Source: Endozoicomonas sp. SCSIO W0465
GTDB lineage: Bacteria > Pseudomonadota > Gammaproteobacteria > Pseudomonadales > Endozoicomonadaceae
Length of the DNA: 64,000 bases
Direction of reading: 5' to 3'
Assembly (NCBI RefSeq): GCF_023716865.1
Contig: NZ_CP092417.1
Span: 5,930,001-5,994,000 of the forward strand
Each line of letters opens with the position of its first letter. Positions within the stretch are counted from its first letter, which is position 1. This document shows positions 1 through 8,336 of the stretch, in pieces. The translations under genes and the position numbers were made by a program. The notes under the pieces were generated by a model, which was not told where the DNA came from, ran no database searches, and worked only from the letters and a program-made list of their open reading frames with translations.

Positions 1-1
1 T

Positions 2-166
2 GCAAGATCAAATGCCTATCGAGCAGCCTTACAAAAAGGCTTTTCTGAAGAAGTAGCGAGAAAAAAAGGAGAATCAGCAGCAAATGCAAGAAGAGCAGAA
101 TTATCATTAGTATCACCCACCGCTTCTCAGTCGCCAAACTGGAGTGATTTTTCCCATCTCGGTTGA
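2..166 (+). CDS. C-terminal end of a KAY-repeat-family protein (5' end outside window)
   Basis: An open frame enters from the left edge and ends at TGA 164-166, giving about 54 residues. It reads ARSNAYRAALQKGFSEE, then VARKKGESAANARRAELSL, then a Ser/Pro-rich tail. It resembles the C-terminal part of the 3564-4496 protein: both have an aromatic AY-x-x-A segment, then a basic Ala-rich helix of the KKGESAANARRAE or AKIAGKQAIAHIRAS type, then a short polar tail. Seen: the frame and the similarity. Inferred: it is the upstream tandem paralogue of that gene, separated from it now by an IS66 insertion. Function unknown. Confidence 0.55.
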   Translation, partial: ARSNAYRAALQKGFSEEVARKKGESAANARRAELSLVSPTASQSPNWSDFSHLG

Positions 167-227
167 ACCTATCTAATCCTGACTGAACGATCTGCAATCA
201 GAGGGTAAGACTGTATAAAAAGGGTAA

Positions 228-1742
228 CTATTCAGCACTGAGCAAAGGCATATTACAGTAATTCCGAACAGCTCTATGAAGTGATTGATATATGTCCATT
301 CCCTGTTTTCTGGCAGACGACAAATAGCTGCGAATCCGTGCAAACATAGAACCACCGTCTGCACTCCTGAAGCAGCCTGAGATTTTCTGCTTTAACTTGG
401 CCATTCGAACATCCCGCTCACTGCCATTGTTATCGAAGGGAATGGTAAAATCTGACATGAAGCGCAGTGTCTCAGCCTTGAACTCAGTGAGTCGTTTGAA
501 GAGATTGTAAGCTTTAGTATTCTTGACTTTCTTGCGCTTAAGCTCCTCTCGTTGCTTCTCCATATAGACGACTTCTTTCATTAGAGCCCGCTGAAGCAAC
601 CGGTCATAAATCTTCTCGATTCGTTCACAGACAACACTTGGCATCTGTAGCATACCTATGGTCTTAAAGCCCTTGCAGTAATGCCAGGAAAGCCTCAGTA
701 GCTTCATCAATCGCAACGCCAGTTGATTGCTGTCCCTATCAACAACACCCAAAAGCTCCCTCAGGTGATGGGCATTGCAAAGTACGTGAGTTGCCGCATA
801 TGCAAAATAGGATTTCCAATGATCATGAACCAGAACGCCTGCAAATGTTAGCAGTATGCCCATCGTGTCCATGGCCTCACGACCTCGCTTTTCAGACAAG
901 TAGTAGAGCGTCCATTGTTCATCCCGCATAACGTGTAGCCAGTGCAAAGAGCCCTCGGCCCGCATACCCGTTTCATCGGCTCCGGCAACAGACGATTCCC
1001 GCAAGGCGTCACGAATAACCTCTTCAGTAGAAGCCAGATTTTCATAGGTTCTGGCCACAAAATTGGCGACAGTGCCTGCACTTACACTCATTTTATAGAG
1101 AGTATTAAAATACTCTGACACGCGCTTAAAAGGCAGGAAATGGTATTGGTTAAGATAGACGGCCATAGCCTGTGTGGCTGAGCCATATTGTGCGGCAGCG
1201 GTAACACCTTCCGGGAATTCAGCCTGATTCCGACAACCACAAGTGCAGATTTTTACTTCAGCTCTATGGGCCGTTACTTCAAATTCACCCGGTCTCCCTG
1301 GTTCAAACACCTGTCGTTCAATATATTTGACCGGCTCACTATCAAGAAGAGACGCCTGACATTTATTGCATTCTTTAACCGGAAGGTACTCAATATAGTC
1401 AGGGATATCGACCTGTTTAAGACAAGTGCCCTGATGCCCTTTCTTTCCACCGGCTTTATTACCAGAAGACTGTCTCAGACTTTTAGGATTGGGTTTTTCA
1501 TCCGATGGATCGGTACCTTTATCTGCGGAAAGGTCGTCAGAATGATCTGGAGAATTACTGTTTTTACAAGGTTTTTGATAACCATCAGACGATGGCGGCT
1601 TGCTACTGTTTTGACTGTTCTTGCCAACCTTTTCTTCCAATTCTCGACATCGCTCTTCCAGACAGGCAACTCTCATCCGCAGCTCTGCATTCTCTTTCAA
1701 GAGAATCTCAGCCGACATAGTTGCGGGTAGTTCTGGAATCAT
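228..1742 (-). CDS. tnpC: IS66 family transposase (TnpC type), copy A
   Basis: This 504-residue transposase moves the surrounding IS66 element. The N-terminus is a leucine-rich coiled coil (about 10-45) followed by the family SSKPPSSD motif. Next come a CxxC zinc-binding segment (KECNKCQAS, later CTCGC) and the catalytic DDE domain, with GADETGMR and VLVHDHWKSYF carrying acidic residues and NNGSERDVRMAKLKQK carrying the final Glu. The frame is intact, but the left end of the element with its promoter region is now about 1.5 kb away behind another IS. Copies B, C and D lie at 52673, 55790 and 57309. Confidence 0.95.
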   Translation of the reverse strand: MIPELPATMSAEILLKENAELRMRVACLEERCRELEEKVGKNSQNSSKPPSSDGYQKPCKNSNSPDHSDDLSADKGTDPSDEKPNPKSLRQSSGNKAGGKKGHQGTCLKQVDIPDYIEYLPVKECNKCQASLLDSEPVKYIERQVFEPGRPGEFEVTAHRAEVKICTCGCRNQAEFPEGVTAAAQYGSATQAMAVYLNQYHFLPFKRVSEYFNTLYKMSVSAGTVANFVARTYENLASTEEVIRDALRESSVAGADETGMRAEGSLHWLHVMRDEQWTLYYLSEKRGREAMDTMGILLTFAGVLVHDHWKSYFAYAATHVLCNAHHLRELLGVVDRDSNQLALRLMKLLRLSWHYCKGFKTIGMLQMPSVVCERIEKIYDRLLQRALMKEVVYMEKQREELKRKKVKNTKAYNLFKRLTEFKAETLRFMSDFTIPFDNNGSERDVRMAKLKQKISGCFRSADGGSMFARIRSYLSSARKQGMDIYQSLHRAVRNYCNMPLLSAE

Positions 1743-1774
1743 GCTGGCGAATATTGTGGAAAAATGGTGCTTAA

Positions 1775-3304
1775 CTCGACTTTAGAGTCTGTATAAAACG
1801 ATAATTCGGTCAGCTTTTTATAGTGAAGCAAGCCTAAATCAGTGAACTGTTTTTCCAAGTTCGTTATTACTTCCGTTTTTTGCCTAAAAGCCTTTAGTTA
1901 TGCTGCTTCTGAATTATCCGGTATTAACTGGTCGATCAGATCGCGAAAATTGAACTCATATTTTTGCTTATATCTGTTCCAGCCCTTGCGAATAGAGAAC
2001 CTCGGAATAATTCCTGAAAGAGCAATTTTCATCATGCCTGCAGTGGTTGTATCCGGGCTTCTCCAGGGTATCCGAGAAATATTCAGACATGCCTGATTTT
2101 TACAAACGGTTAATAACTGCAATAATGCATAGCCTGCCATTTTCAAATGCATCCATCGAAGCAGTGTTCGCAATTTCTGCTGCCATAAATGGCAACAGCC
2201 AAAAGCATGTTTGAGTTGGTGAAACATTGGCTCTACCGGCCATCTCCGGGAATAGGCACGAAGCACCTCCAGTCCCTCAAGTTCCGGATTGGTCGAGATG
2301 AATATTCTGCTTTCGGTCAGACCTTTGTCATTTTCAAAGCGACTCCAGACGACGCGTACTTCACGACCTTTAAGGAATCTGGCGCGACAGATCAGGGTAC
2401 GATAACGTATTTTGCGAAATTTGCCGTACATCCATACTGTTGCTTTTTCTTCCGGCAGTTTCTTAACCTGTTCTGTCGTCATCTTGATGCCGTACTTTTT
2501 TGGGCGCCCTCGCTTCTTTACGGTGGGTGCTGGCGGCAAAGCATAGAGGGCCCGATTTGAAGGTATCTGACCAACAACTTCTATGTTCATTTCCAGAGCT
2601 GGCTTTATCAGTGTCCAGTTCATATACCAGCAATCGGTTAGCAGGCGTAGCACTCGATCCTTCACTTCATTGCGTACCACCCTGAGCATGGCCACGGCAA
2701 TTTTCAGTTTGCTGGTGTTACCTGAAGCTGGTGTCGGAAATGAGATCACCGGTATGGCGGTAAATACTTCATCTGCAGCCCGCTCAAATATGATGGCCAG
2801 GGAAACCCAACACTGCCCCCAGATGTACGTCGGCCGATTGCGTTTCTTGCTGTGTTGATGATGTGTACGACAAGCAGGGGCTTTGTCGGAAAACCGTTCG
2901 ATTACCCAGTCATCAAGCCCCAGGACCACAGGTTGATTCTCAGGAGCTTTGGAGCAGACCAGACGGATCAAGTGGCGTGCCAAGTTCTTCCATTGCCACT
3001 TGCCCTGAGATAGCCAGTGGTGGTAGCTGCTCCACACACAATGAAAATCAATTGTTAACAACGCCTGTGTAACAAAGCCGTCGGCTGAAAGCATGCAACC
3101 GAACAGCAGTTCGCAGAACGTTGGTACTGCAGTTGATGATAGCGCTCCAGCAAGAAAGGTTGTATATGAAGCGAGCTCCCTGAGGATTACTTGATGATCT
3201 GAAGTGAGCATGGCAACCATCTCGAATTTCGTCATTGGGGATGGTTGCTTTTAGCAGATTATGCGCCGGAACTATTGTGCTCTTAAAACTCTAAAGCGAG
3301 TCGG
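1775..3304 (-). mobile_element. About 1.53-kb DDE IS (copy 1 of 2) inserted in IS66 copy A
   Basis: The ends are CTCGACTTTAGAGT on the left and a near match, ACTCTAAAGCGAG, on the right. GGTGCTTAA is duplicated at 1766-1774 and 3305-3313; four bases (TCGG) lie between the right inverted repeat and the second target copy, so the right junction is slightly irregular. An intact copy with clean ends is at 41217-42743. The insertion lies just upstream of the IS66 transposase gene. Confidence 0.88.
1898..3235 (-). CDS. DDE transposase, IS4/IS701-like superfamily (copy 1)
   Basis: 445 residues, identical in sequence to the protein at 41283-42620. Candidate catalytic residues are the Asp pair in VLGLDDWVIERF, the Asp in LLTDCWYMNW and the Glu in RRWPVEPMFHQLKHAFG, a W-x-x-E-x-x-F-x-x-x-K arrangement typical of IS4-type transposases. 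A basic KKRGRPKKYG patch lies about residue 245. The exact IS family name was not resolved: IS4 and IS701 groups are both possible. Identity between the two copies indicates recent movement. Confidence 0.88.
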   Translation of the reverse strand: MTKFEMVAMLTSDHQVILRELASYTTFLAGALSSTAVPTFCELLFGCMLSADGFVTQALLTIDFHCVWSSYHHWLSQGKWQWKNLARHLIRLVCSKAPENQPVVLGLDDWVIERFSDKAPACRTHHQHSKKRNRPTYIWGQCWVSLAIIFERAADEVFTAIPVISFPTPASGNTSKLKIAVAMLRVVRNEVKDRVLRLLTDCWYMNWTLIKPALEMNIEVVGQIPSNRALYALPPAPTVKKRGRPKKYGIKMTTEQVKKLPEEKATVWMYGKFRKIRYRTLICRARFLKGREVRVVWSRFENDKGLTESRIFISTNPELEGLEVLRAYSRRWPVEPMFHQLKHAFGCCHLWQQKLRTLLRWMHLKMAGYALLQLLTVCKNQACLNISRIPWRSPDTTTAGMMKIALSGIIPRFSIRKGWNRYKQKYEFNFRDLIDQLIPDNSEAA

Positions 3305-3506
3305 GGTGCTTAAGAGGATGGTATAAAAATCAGAAAATTCCAGATTTATGTGGGGGTGCTGAACAGTTACTAAAAAGGTATTGATTACTGTCCTCTGGAT
3401 AGGGAAACGTTACAACCTGCTGTGTCTCTGGAACAGAGAGTTTTATGCTTGGTTGGCATAATTGGTTGACATAAATTGTCAGAAAATTGATTCTGAAAGG
3501 AACTTT

Positions 3507-3512
3507 TATAAT
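3507..3512 (+). promoter_or_regulatory. Possible -10 box for the KAY-repeat gene
   Basis: A perfect TATAAT lies 52 bases before the start codon at 3564. No -35 of good quality sits at 16-18 bases; a TTGACA at about 3466 is too far upstream to pair with it. Between this box and the start lies a run of TTCAA motifs (about 3535-3562). Confidence 0.35.
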
Positions 3513-3563
3513 GTAGGCGCAGTCTTAAGCTGTAATTCAACAGTTCAATAATTCAATAGTTCA

Positions 3564-4496
3564 ATGGACACACTCAACTTAGACTTTGTTTCTGCTAACC
3601 CCTGTTTGCAGGCCTTTGCAGAAGAATACGCAGCACCAACTGGCACTTCCTGTTCACAGCCAAGTATCGCTGGTTATTCTGCGCAAACGCTTAATTCACT
3701 CCATTGTGGATATTTAAATCAGGAAGTAATGAATCAGGGAACATCATATCCTCCACGAACGCTTAGTGATTTTTCAGTTTCTCATTTACCAACCACTACA
3801 GATGAATTGATTATGCCTGATTTTTATTCACTAGAAGGCAGTGATGAAATTTTATCTTGTGATTTTTCCAACGGACCTGTTGATAATGACTTGACATTCA
3901 GTCATTCAACCTTAACAACCCCCCAACAAACAGCCCAAAAATTACCACCGGTTAATTCATTAGTTGGTTTTTCTCAGCCATCATCACGTCCCGTTGACCG
4001 TCCTGTTGCTATAATTACCCCGTTTAATAATGACGTACCGTCGCAAGTTACAGCTGCAGAAACTGCTGCACCTGAATCGTCCGGTTCTGACGAACCTCTA
4101 CCCCTCACGCTCGCAATAACTCCCGAGCAGTCCAGGAGACGAAAGGCTTATCAGAAGGCTTACCAGAAAGTTTATGCACACTCTAAGAAACGGAAGGCTT
4201 ACCAGAAAGCTTACGCACAAACCGAAAAACGGAAGGCTTACCTGAAGACTTACCATAGGAATTATACTAAGTCTGAGAAATGGAGGGCTTACTTACAGTC
4301 CGATAAAGGAAAAGCTGCCAGGCAAGTCTGGCCGCAGTCCGAGAAAGGGAGAGCTTACCATAGGGCTTACAGTGATACTTTCAAGAATACCGGTGATCGA
4401 GAACAAGCAAAAATCGCTGGTAAGCAAGCGATTGCCCACATAAGAGCATCGAATCACGCAAAAAATAACCTGATTACCACCGACCCTACGTCGTGA
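3564..4496 (+). CDS. KAY-repeat protein of unknown function
   Basis: 310 residues. The first about 190 are acidic/polar, rich in Ser, Thr, Pro and Asn, and probably disordered. Residues about 192-262 hold an irregular tandem repeat with a period near 13-14: RKAYQKAYQKVYAHSKK, KRKAYQKAYAQTE, KRKAYLKTYHRNYTKSE, KWRAYLQSD, KGKAARQVWPQSE, KGRAYHRAY. A basic Ala-rich helix follows, then a short tail. Similar K-x-Y/A-Y repeats occur as basic linkers next to nucleic-acid-binding domains in phage and viral proteins, so a nucleic-acid or polyanion contact is possible but unproven. No signal peptide or membrane segment is visible. The C-terminus resembles the partial gene at 2-166. No named family recognised. 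Confidence 0.75.
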   Translation: MDTLNLDFVSANPCLQAFAEEYAAPTGTSCSQPSIAGYSAQTLNSLHCGYLNQEVMNQGTSYPPRTLSDFSVSHLPTTTDELIMPDFYSLEGSDEILSCDFSNGPVDNDLTFSHSTLTTPQQTAQKLPPVNSLVGFSQPSSRPVDRPVAIITPFNNDVPSQVTAAETAAPESSGSDEPLPLTLAITPEQSRRRKAYQKAYQKVYAHSKKRKAYQKAYAQTEKRKAYLKTYHRNYTKSEKWRAYLQSDKGKAARQVWPQSEKGRAYHRAYSDTFKNTGDREQAKIAGKQAIAHIRASNHAKNNLITTDPTS

Positions 4497-4547
4497 GCCA
4501 GCTGCTATAATAAACGTCGATAGTCATGTGTTTTGGAGGTAAAACTG

Positions 4548-5504
4548 ATGTGTAAAAACACCATTCAGTTCCAAAAAGGCCTTGGCATTATGCAATTTCT
4601 GGCTAATTACGGCAGTGAAGAGCAGTGTGAGAACGCGCTGTCCTCTTGGCGCTGGCCAGATGGCTTCCAATGCCCGAAGTGTGGCTCCCGCAGTTTCTGC
4701 AAGCTTCACCGGAAAGCTGAATTCCAGTGCAATTGCTGCCGTTGCCAAACCTCGCTTACCAGTAACACTATCTTTGACTCAACAAAGCTGCCTCTAGCTA
4801 CCTGGTTTCTGGGTATCTATCTCGTCACCCAGAATAAAGCGGGGATTTCTTGCCTGACGCTTCATCGACAACTTGGCATTTCCTACAATGCCGCATTGCG
4901 CATGAAACACAAACTCATGCAGGTCATGATGGAAAGAGATAACAGCTGGCAGTTGAGTGGTTTTGTTCAGATTGATGACGCCTATTGGGGCGGAGAGCGC
5001 CACGGAGGCCGCCGGGGCAGAGGCTCAGAGAACAAAGCCCCCTTCGTGGCCGCAGTTCAGACAGATGCTGATAACCACCCTATCTACATGAAGTTCAATG
5101 CCGTTGATAACTTCCGGCGAAAAACCATTCAGGAGTGGGCAGAACATGCCCTGAAAAAGGGTGTCCGGGCCGTCAGCGATGGCTTGTCCTGTTTCCGGGG
5201 TATTGAAGATGCCGGATGCCAGCACACAGCCATCATTACCGGTGGTGGGCATGCATCCATGGAGAATGAGTTGTTCACCTGGGTAAATACCATGCTGGGA
5301 AACGTGAAAACAGCGATTACCGGTACTTACCATAAGCTCGACCCCAAGCATCTGGGCCGTTATCTATCAGAGTTCAACTATCGGTTTAACCGGCGTTTTG
5401 ATATGCCTTCAATGATCTCAAGGCTAGGTCGGGCTGCAGTCAATACAGCACCGATGCCGGATCGACTTCTCAAACTGCCAGACGTCCAGTGGAAACCGGG
5501 TTAG
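4548..5504 (+). CDS. IS1595-family (ISXO2-like) transposase
   Basis: 318 residues from ATG 4548, which has GGAGGT 10 bases upstream; a TTG at 4533 is the alternative. The N-terminus is a zinc ribbon (CPKCGS near 45, CNCCRC near 65). The DDE-type domain follows, with QIDDAYWGGERHGGRRGRG, AVSDGLSCFRG, and GTYHKLDPKHLGRYLSEFNYRFNRR, the His/Asn-bearing end typical of IS1595. The frame is intact. It starts only about 50 bases after the KAY-repeat gene. Terminal inverted repeats were not located, so element boundaries are open. It is clearly different from the smaller IS1595-type element at 50376-51407. Confidence 0.9.
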   Translation: MCKNTIQFQKGLGIMQFLANYGSEEQCENALSSWRWPDGFQCPKCGSRSFCKLHRKAEFQCNCCRCQTSLTSNTIFDSTKLPLATWFLGIYLVTQNKAGISCLTLHRQLGISYNAALRMKHKLMQVMMERDNSWQLSGFVQIDDAYWGGERHGGRRGRGSENKAPFVAAVQTDADNHPIYMKFNAVDNFRRKTIQEWAEHALKKGVRAVSDGLSCFRGIEDAGCQHTAIITGGGHASMENELFTWVNTMLGNVKTAITGTYHKLDPKHLGRYLSEFNYRFNRRFDMPSMISRLGRAAVNTAPMPDRLLKLPDVQWKPG

Positions 5505-6059
5505 CCATCAACCGATAATTGAAAGTCAGTTGACGTATTAATATCATTATTTCGAATGATGATGTGGGTCTTTGCTTGTTCGGAGCGGTTATGAAACCGA
5601 ATTTAGTTGATAATCTGGAGAACAAGCCGTCATGATGCCTGCTCCACCGGTAATACTGGAGAGGTTCTATTATTTCTTTACCGGGTTATAGACATAAAGA
5701 ATGAAAAGCTGCACGTATATTCTTAAATTATCTTTCCCTGTGTCATGACGTACGATCAGTGGTAATCAGGAACAGTTTTCACTTGGATAAAAACACCCGC
5801 GGTTACAGCGATATAATGGACTCAGACTTAATAAGGTAGTGCATAGAGATAAAGTAATTCTGTACAAATACGTACAAATTAGCCTGTTTTTTCATTGAAA
5901 AGCTGTATTTTGTACGCCATCGAAAGGGCTGGGTTTTCTTATCATTTCCAAAGTGGCTAAATTTATCAATCAAAACAAAATGTTATGATAGAAGTCTACT
6001 GACCATTAGAATAATCAACTTTTTGCCATTTTTGCACTAATTAAATGAATGGCTAGCTG
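5505..6059. other. Intergenic stretch without a recognisable gene
   Basis: AT-rich sequence between the IS1595-type transposase and the intron reverse transcriptase. No convincing reading frame, tRNA or intron 5' end (GTGCG-type) was found here. Possibly eroded accessory DNA. Confidence 0.4.
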
Positions 6060-7196
6060 GAGGCTAACCTCCTCAATCTGCTGGATCGTATGAAATCAGG
6101 TCGTTACCGGGCTCCTGCCTTACGACGCGTTTATATTCCCAAAGGGAAAGGTCAGCAACGTTCTTTGGGTATTCCGACCTCTGAGGACAAGATTGCCCAG
6201 AGAGCGGTAGCGATGTTATTGGAACCCATTTACGAGCAGGACTTTTATAACTGCTCGTTCGGGTTTCGCAAGGGCAGGTCAGCGCACCATGCCTTGCAAA
6301 GTCTACGTAGTCACATAATGCGGGGTGGAGGCCAATGGGTGCTGGATGTGGATATACAAAAGTATTTCGATACGATTAACCACAGCCAGCTACGACTGCT
6401 TCTTGCCAGAAGAGTGTCTGATGGCGTGGTACGAAAACTGATCGATAAATGGCTGAAGGCCGGTATACTTGAGTCAGGGCAGCTCTGCTACCCGACAATG
6501 GGAACCCCTCAGGGTGGTGTTATTTCACCACTGTTAGCCAATATCTACCTGCACTATGTACTGGATGACTGGTTTATTCAAACCGTACAGCCAAGAATGC
6601 AGGGAAGGTGTAGTCTAACCCGCTATGCCGATGACTTTGTCATGGTGTTTCAAAATGCCGACGACTGTCGACGAGTAGAGAGGGTATTGCCTGAGCGTTT
6701 TGGCGTATATGGTTTAACACTGCACCCGGAAAAGACGCAGAGAATCGACTTTCGGGTTCAATGCCGAAAAGAAAATAAGCGTCGTGGACTTCCGGTCAGC
6801 TTTGATTTCCTTGGGTTCACACATTACTGGGGTAAAACCCGGAAAGGTGGGTTTGCAATATTCCGGAAAACTGGCAAAGGGCGAGTAGCCAAAGCGCTGA
6901 AGTCATTCAATGACTACTGTCGTAAATATAGACATGACTCATTGAAGGAACAGTACGACGAGTTGAACCAGAAATTACGGGGTCACTTTGCGTACTTCGG
7001 CATAACGGGAAACTACAAAGCCCTGAAAGCAGTACATCACCGTGTGCAGAGAATCTGGCATAAGTGGCTGGGCCGGCGATCACGGACAAGCTATATTCCG
7101 TGGGAGCAATTCTCCCAGTTCCTGAAACGGTTACCCCTGACACCGCTAAGAATCCAGCATCAGTACTACCATGGGCATCGGTTAGTGAACCAATAG
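6060..7196 (+). pseudogene. Group II intron reverse transcriptase/maturase, N-terminally truncated
   Basis: The frame is open from just after a TAG at 6054-6056 (first ATG 6090, 368 residues). Homology to intron-encoded proteins begins already before that ATG, at EANLLNLLDRMKSGRY. The fingers, palm (YADD at 6622-6633, within RYADDFVMVF) and maturase X-type end (HKWLGRRSRTSYIPWEQF) are present and there is no HNH endonuclease domain. The usual first about 60 residues are missing, with unrelated or frame-shifted sequence upstream (TGGCTAG at 6049-6055 could be a shifted W-L codon pair). The protein is therefore probably inactive or a remnant. Product role, if functional: intron splicing and retrohoming. 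Confidence 0.85.
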
Positions 7197-7199
7197 CTG

Positions 7200-7271
7200 T
7201 GAGGAACCGGATGCCTTAATTGGGCTCGTCCGGGTCTGAGAGGGTTGAGGTCGGTAACGGCCTCTTCTACT
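7200..7271 (+). ncRNA. 3' end of a group II intron (domain V/VI-like)
   Basis: GAACCGGA (7204-7211) pairs with TCCGGGTC (7229-7236) with one mismatch, enclosing an inner GCC/GGC pairing. This has the layout of domain V, but the conserved AGC is AAC here. It is followed by GAGGTC-loop-GGCCTC and TTCTACTC, as in domain VI and the 3' splice end. The position directly after the maturase gene supports the reading. No 5' intron end was found, so the intron is probably truncated. Covariance-model scoring would settle it. Confidence 0.55.
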
Positions 7272-7282
7272 CGGAGACAAGC

Positions 7283-8335
7283 TCAGGACGAACGGAGTGC
7301 GGAGGCACGACAACCCGTCACACTCATTGAAACCATATCCAACGCTGTTTCAATGGCGGTGTATAAACTGCCTGAGTCAATGTTTCCTGTGGCCGCAAGA
7401 TCAAGGGCGGTTCCATGATCGACAGAGGTGCGGACAACAGGCAGTCCCAGGGTGATATTGACAGCCTGTCCAAAGCCTTTGTATTTGAGTACCGGTAATC
7501 CCTGGTCATGATACATCGCCAGCACAGCATCAGCTTGTTGCAGTAGCTTTGGATTGAATAGTGTGTCAGCGGGTAAGGGGCCGGTCAGGTTCATCCCCTG
7601 CGCTCTGCAATGGTGCAGAACGGGAATAATGGTTTCAATCTCTTCCATCCCCAGGTGGCCACCTTCACCAGCATGAGGATTCAGTCCACAGACCAGAATA
7701 TGAGGCGTGCTGATGGCAAACTTATCCCGTAACTCACGGTGAAGAATGTCAATAACCTGAGTCAGGGAGTGTTCGGTAATGGCAGAAGAAACCTGCGAGA
7801 GGGGTAGATGGGTGGTTGCCAGGGCCACTCTCAAGCCCTCGGTAGCCAGCATCATCACCACTTTCTCAGTGTGGGTCTGTTCAGCAAGAAACTCCGTGTG
7901 ACCACTGAAGGGAATACCGGCGTTATTGATGACTTCTTTATGAACCGGGCCTGTCACCATCCCATCAAAAAGGCCTTCCAGGCATCCACGCAATGCCAGC
8001 TTCAGTGTATTGAGAACATATTGACTGTTAGCGGGATTAACAGATCCGGCCGTTGCGGTGGTAGCCATGGAGACCGGGGCAACCAACAGGGTGTTTGCTT
8101 TGGAAGGTTCTCTGATGTCCGGGTTAAAGCGTTGCAGGTCAACGGCAAGGCCGAGCTGTTTGGCGCGATGTGCCAGTAGCTCCGGATCAGCCGCTATCAC
8201 CAGTTGTACCGGTTTTGAAAAAACATGGCCCTGAGTCGCCAGCATCAGGCAAAGGTCGGGGCCGATACCGGCAGGCTCCCCGGCGGTGACCACCAGCCGG
8301 GAAACAGGTTGGGTTAAGGTCGTTGTACCTGTCAT
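7283..8335 (-). CDS. pdxA: 4-hydroxythreonine-4-phosphate dehydrogenase
   Basis: PdxA oxidises 4-phosphohydroxy-L-threonine with NAD+ in the DXP-dependent pyridoxal phosphate pathway. The start ATG at 8333-8335 is one base after the surA stop, giving 350 residues; a longer frame to 8404 overlaps surA and is not needed. Visible motifs are AGEPAGIGPD near the N-terminus and metal/substrate histidines in SGHTEFLAEQ, GLNPHAGEGG and MYHDQGLPVLKY. The last residues (about VTGCRASALRSS) do not look like the family end and are read from the sequence next to the intron remnant. The genes that usually follow (rsmA, apaG, apaH) are absent here. Confidence 0.95.
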   Translation of the reverse strand: MTGTTTLTQPVSRLVVTAGEPAGIGPDLCLMLATQGHVFSKPVQLVIAADPELLAHRAKQLGLAVDLQRFNPDIREPSKANTLLVAPVSMATTATAGSVNPANSQYVLNTLKLALRGCLEGLFDGMVTGPVHKEVINNAGIPFSGHTEFLAEQTHTEKVVMMLATEGLRVALATTHLPLSQVSSAITEHSLTQVIDILHRELRDKFAISTPHILVCGLNPHAGEGGHLGMEEIETIIPVLHHCRAQGMNLTGPLPADTLFNPKLLQQADAVLAMYHDQGLPVLKYKGFGQAVNITLGLPVVRTSVDHGTALDLAATGNIDSGSLYTAIETALDMVSMSVTGCRASALRSS

Positions 8336-8336
8336 G

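Larger units (their letters stand above)
216..3378 (-). mobile_element. IS66-family element (copy A), interrupted by another IS, with 8-bp target duplication
   Basis: The element runs 224-3370 and its ends are GTAACTATTCAGCA and (inverted) GTAACTGTTCAGCA. The exact 8-bp direct repeat TAAAAAGG lies at 216-223 and 3371-3378, as expected for IS66. Removing the inserted IS (about 1775-3304) and its duplicated target bases leaves about 1.61 kb, which agrees with the uninterrupted copy at 55701-57308 (1608 bp). It has a single transposase gene and no tnpA/tnpB accessory genes, so it belongs to the one-gene IS66 type. Confidence 0.93.

Noticed and set aside
1188..1730. Plus-strand frame of 180 codons in IS66 copy A, also seen in the other copies
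   Set aside because: It is the antisense shadow of the transposase gene and recurs only because the IS is repeated.
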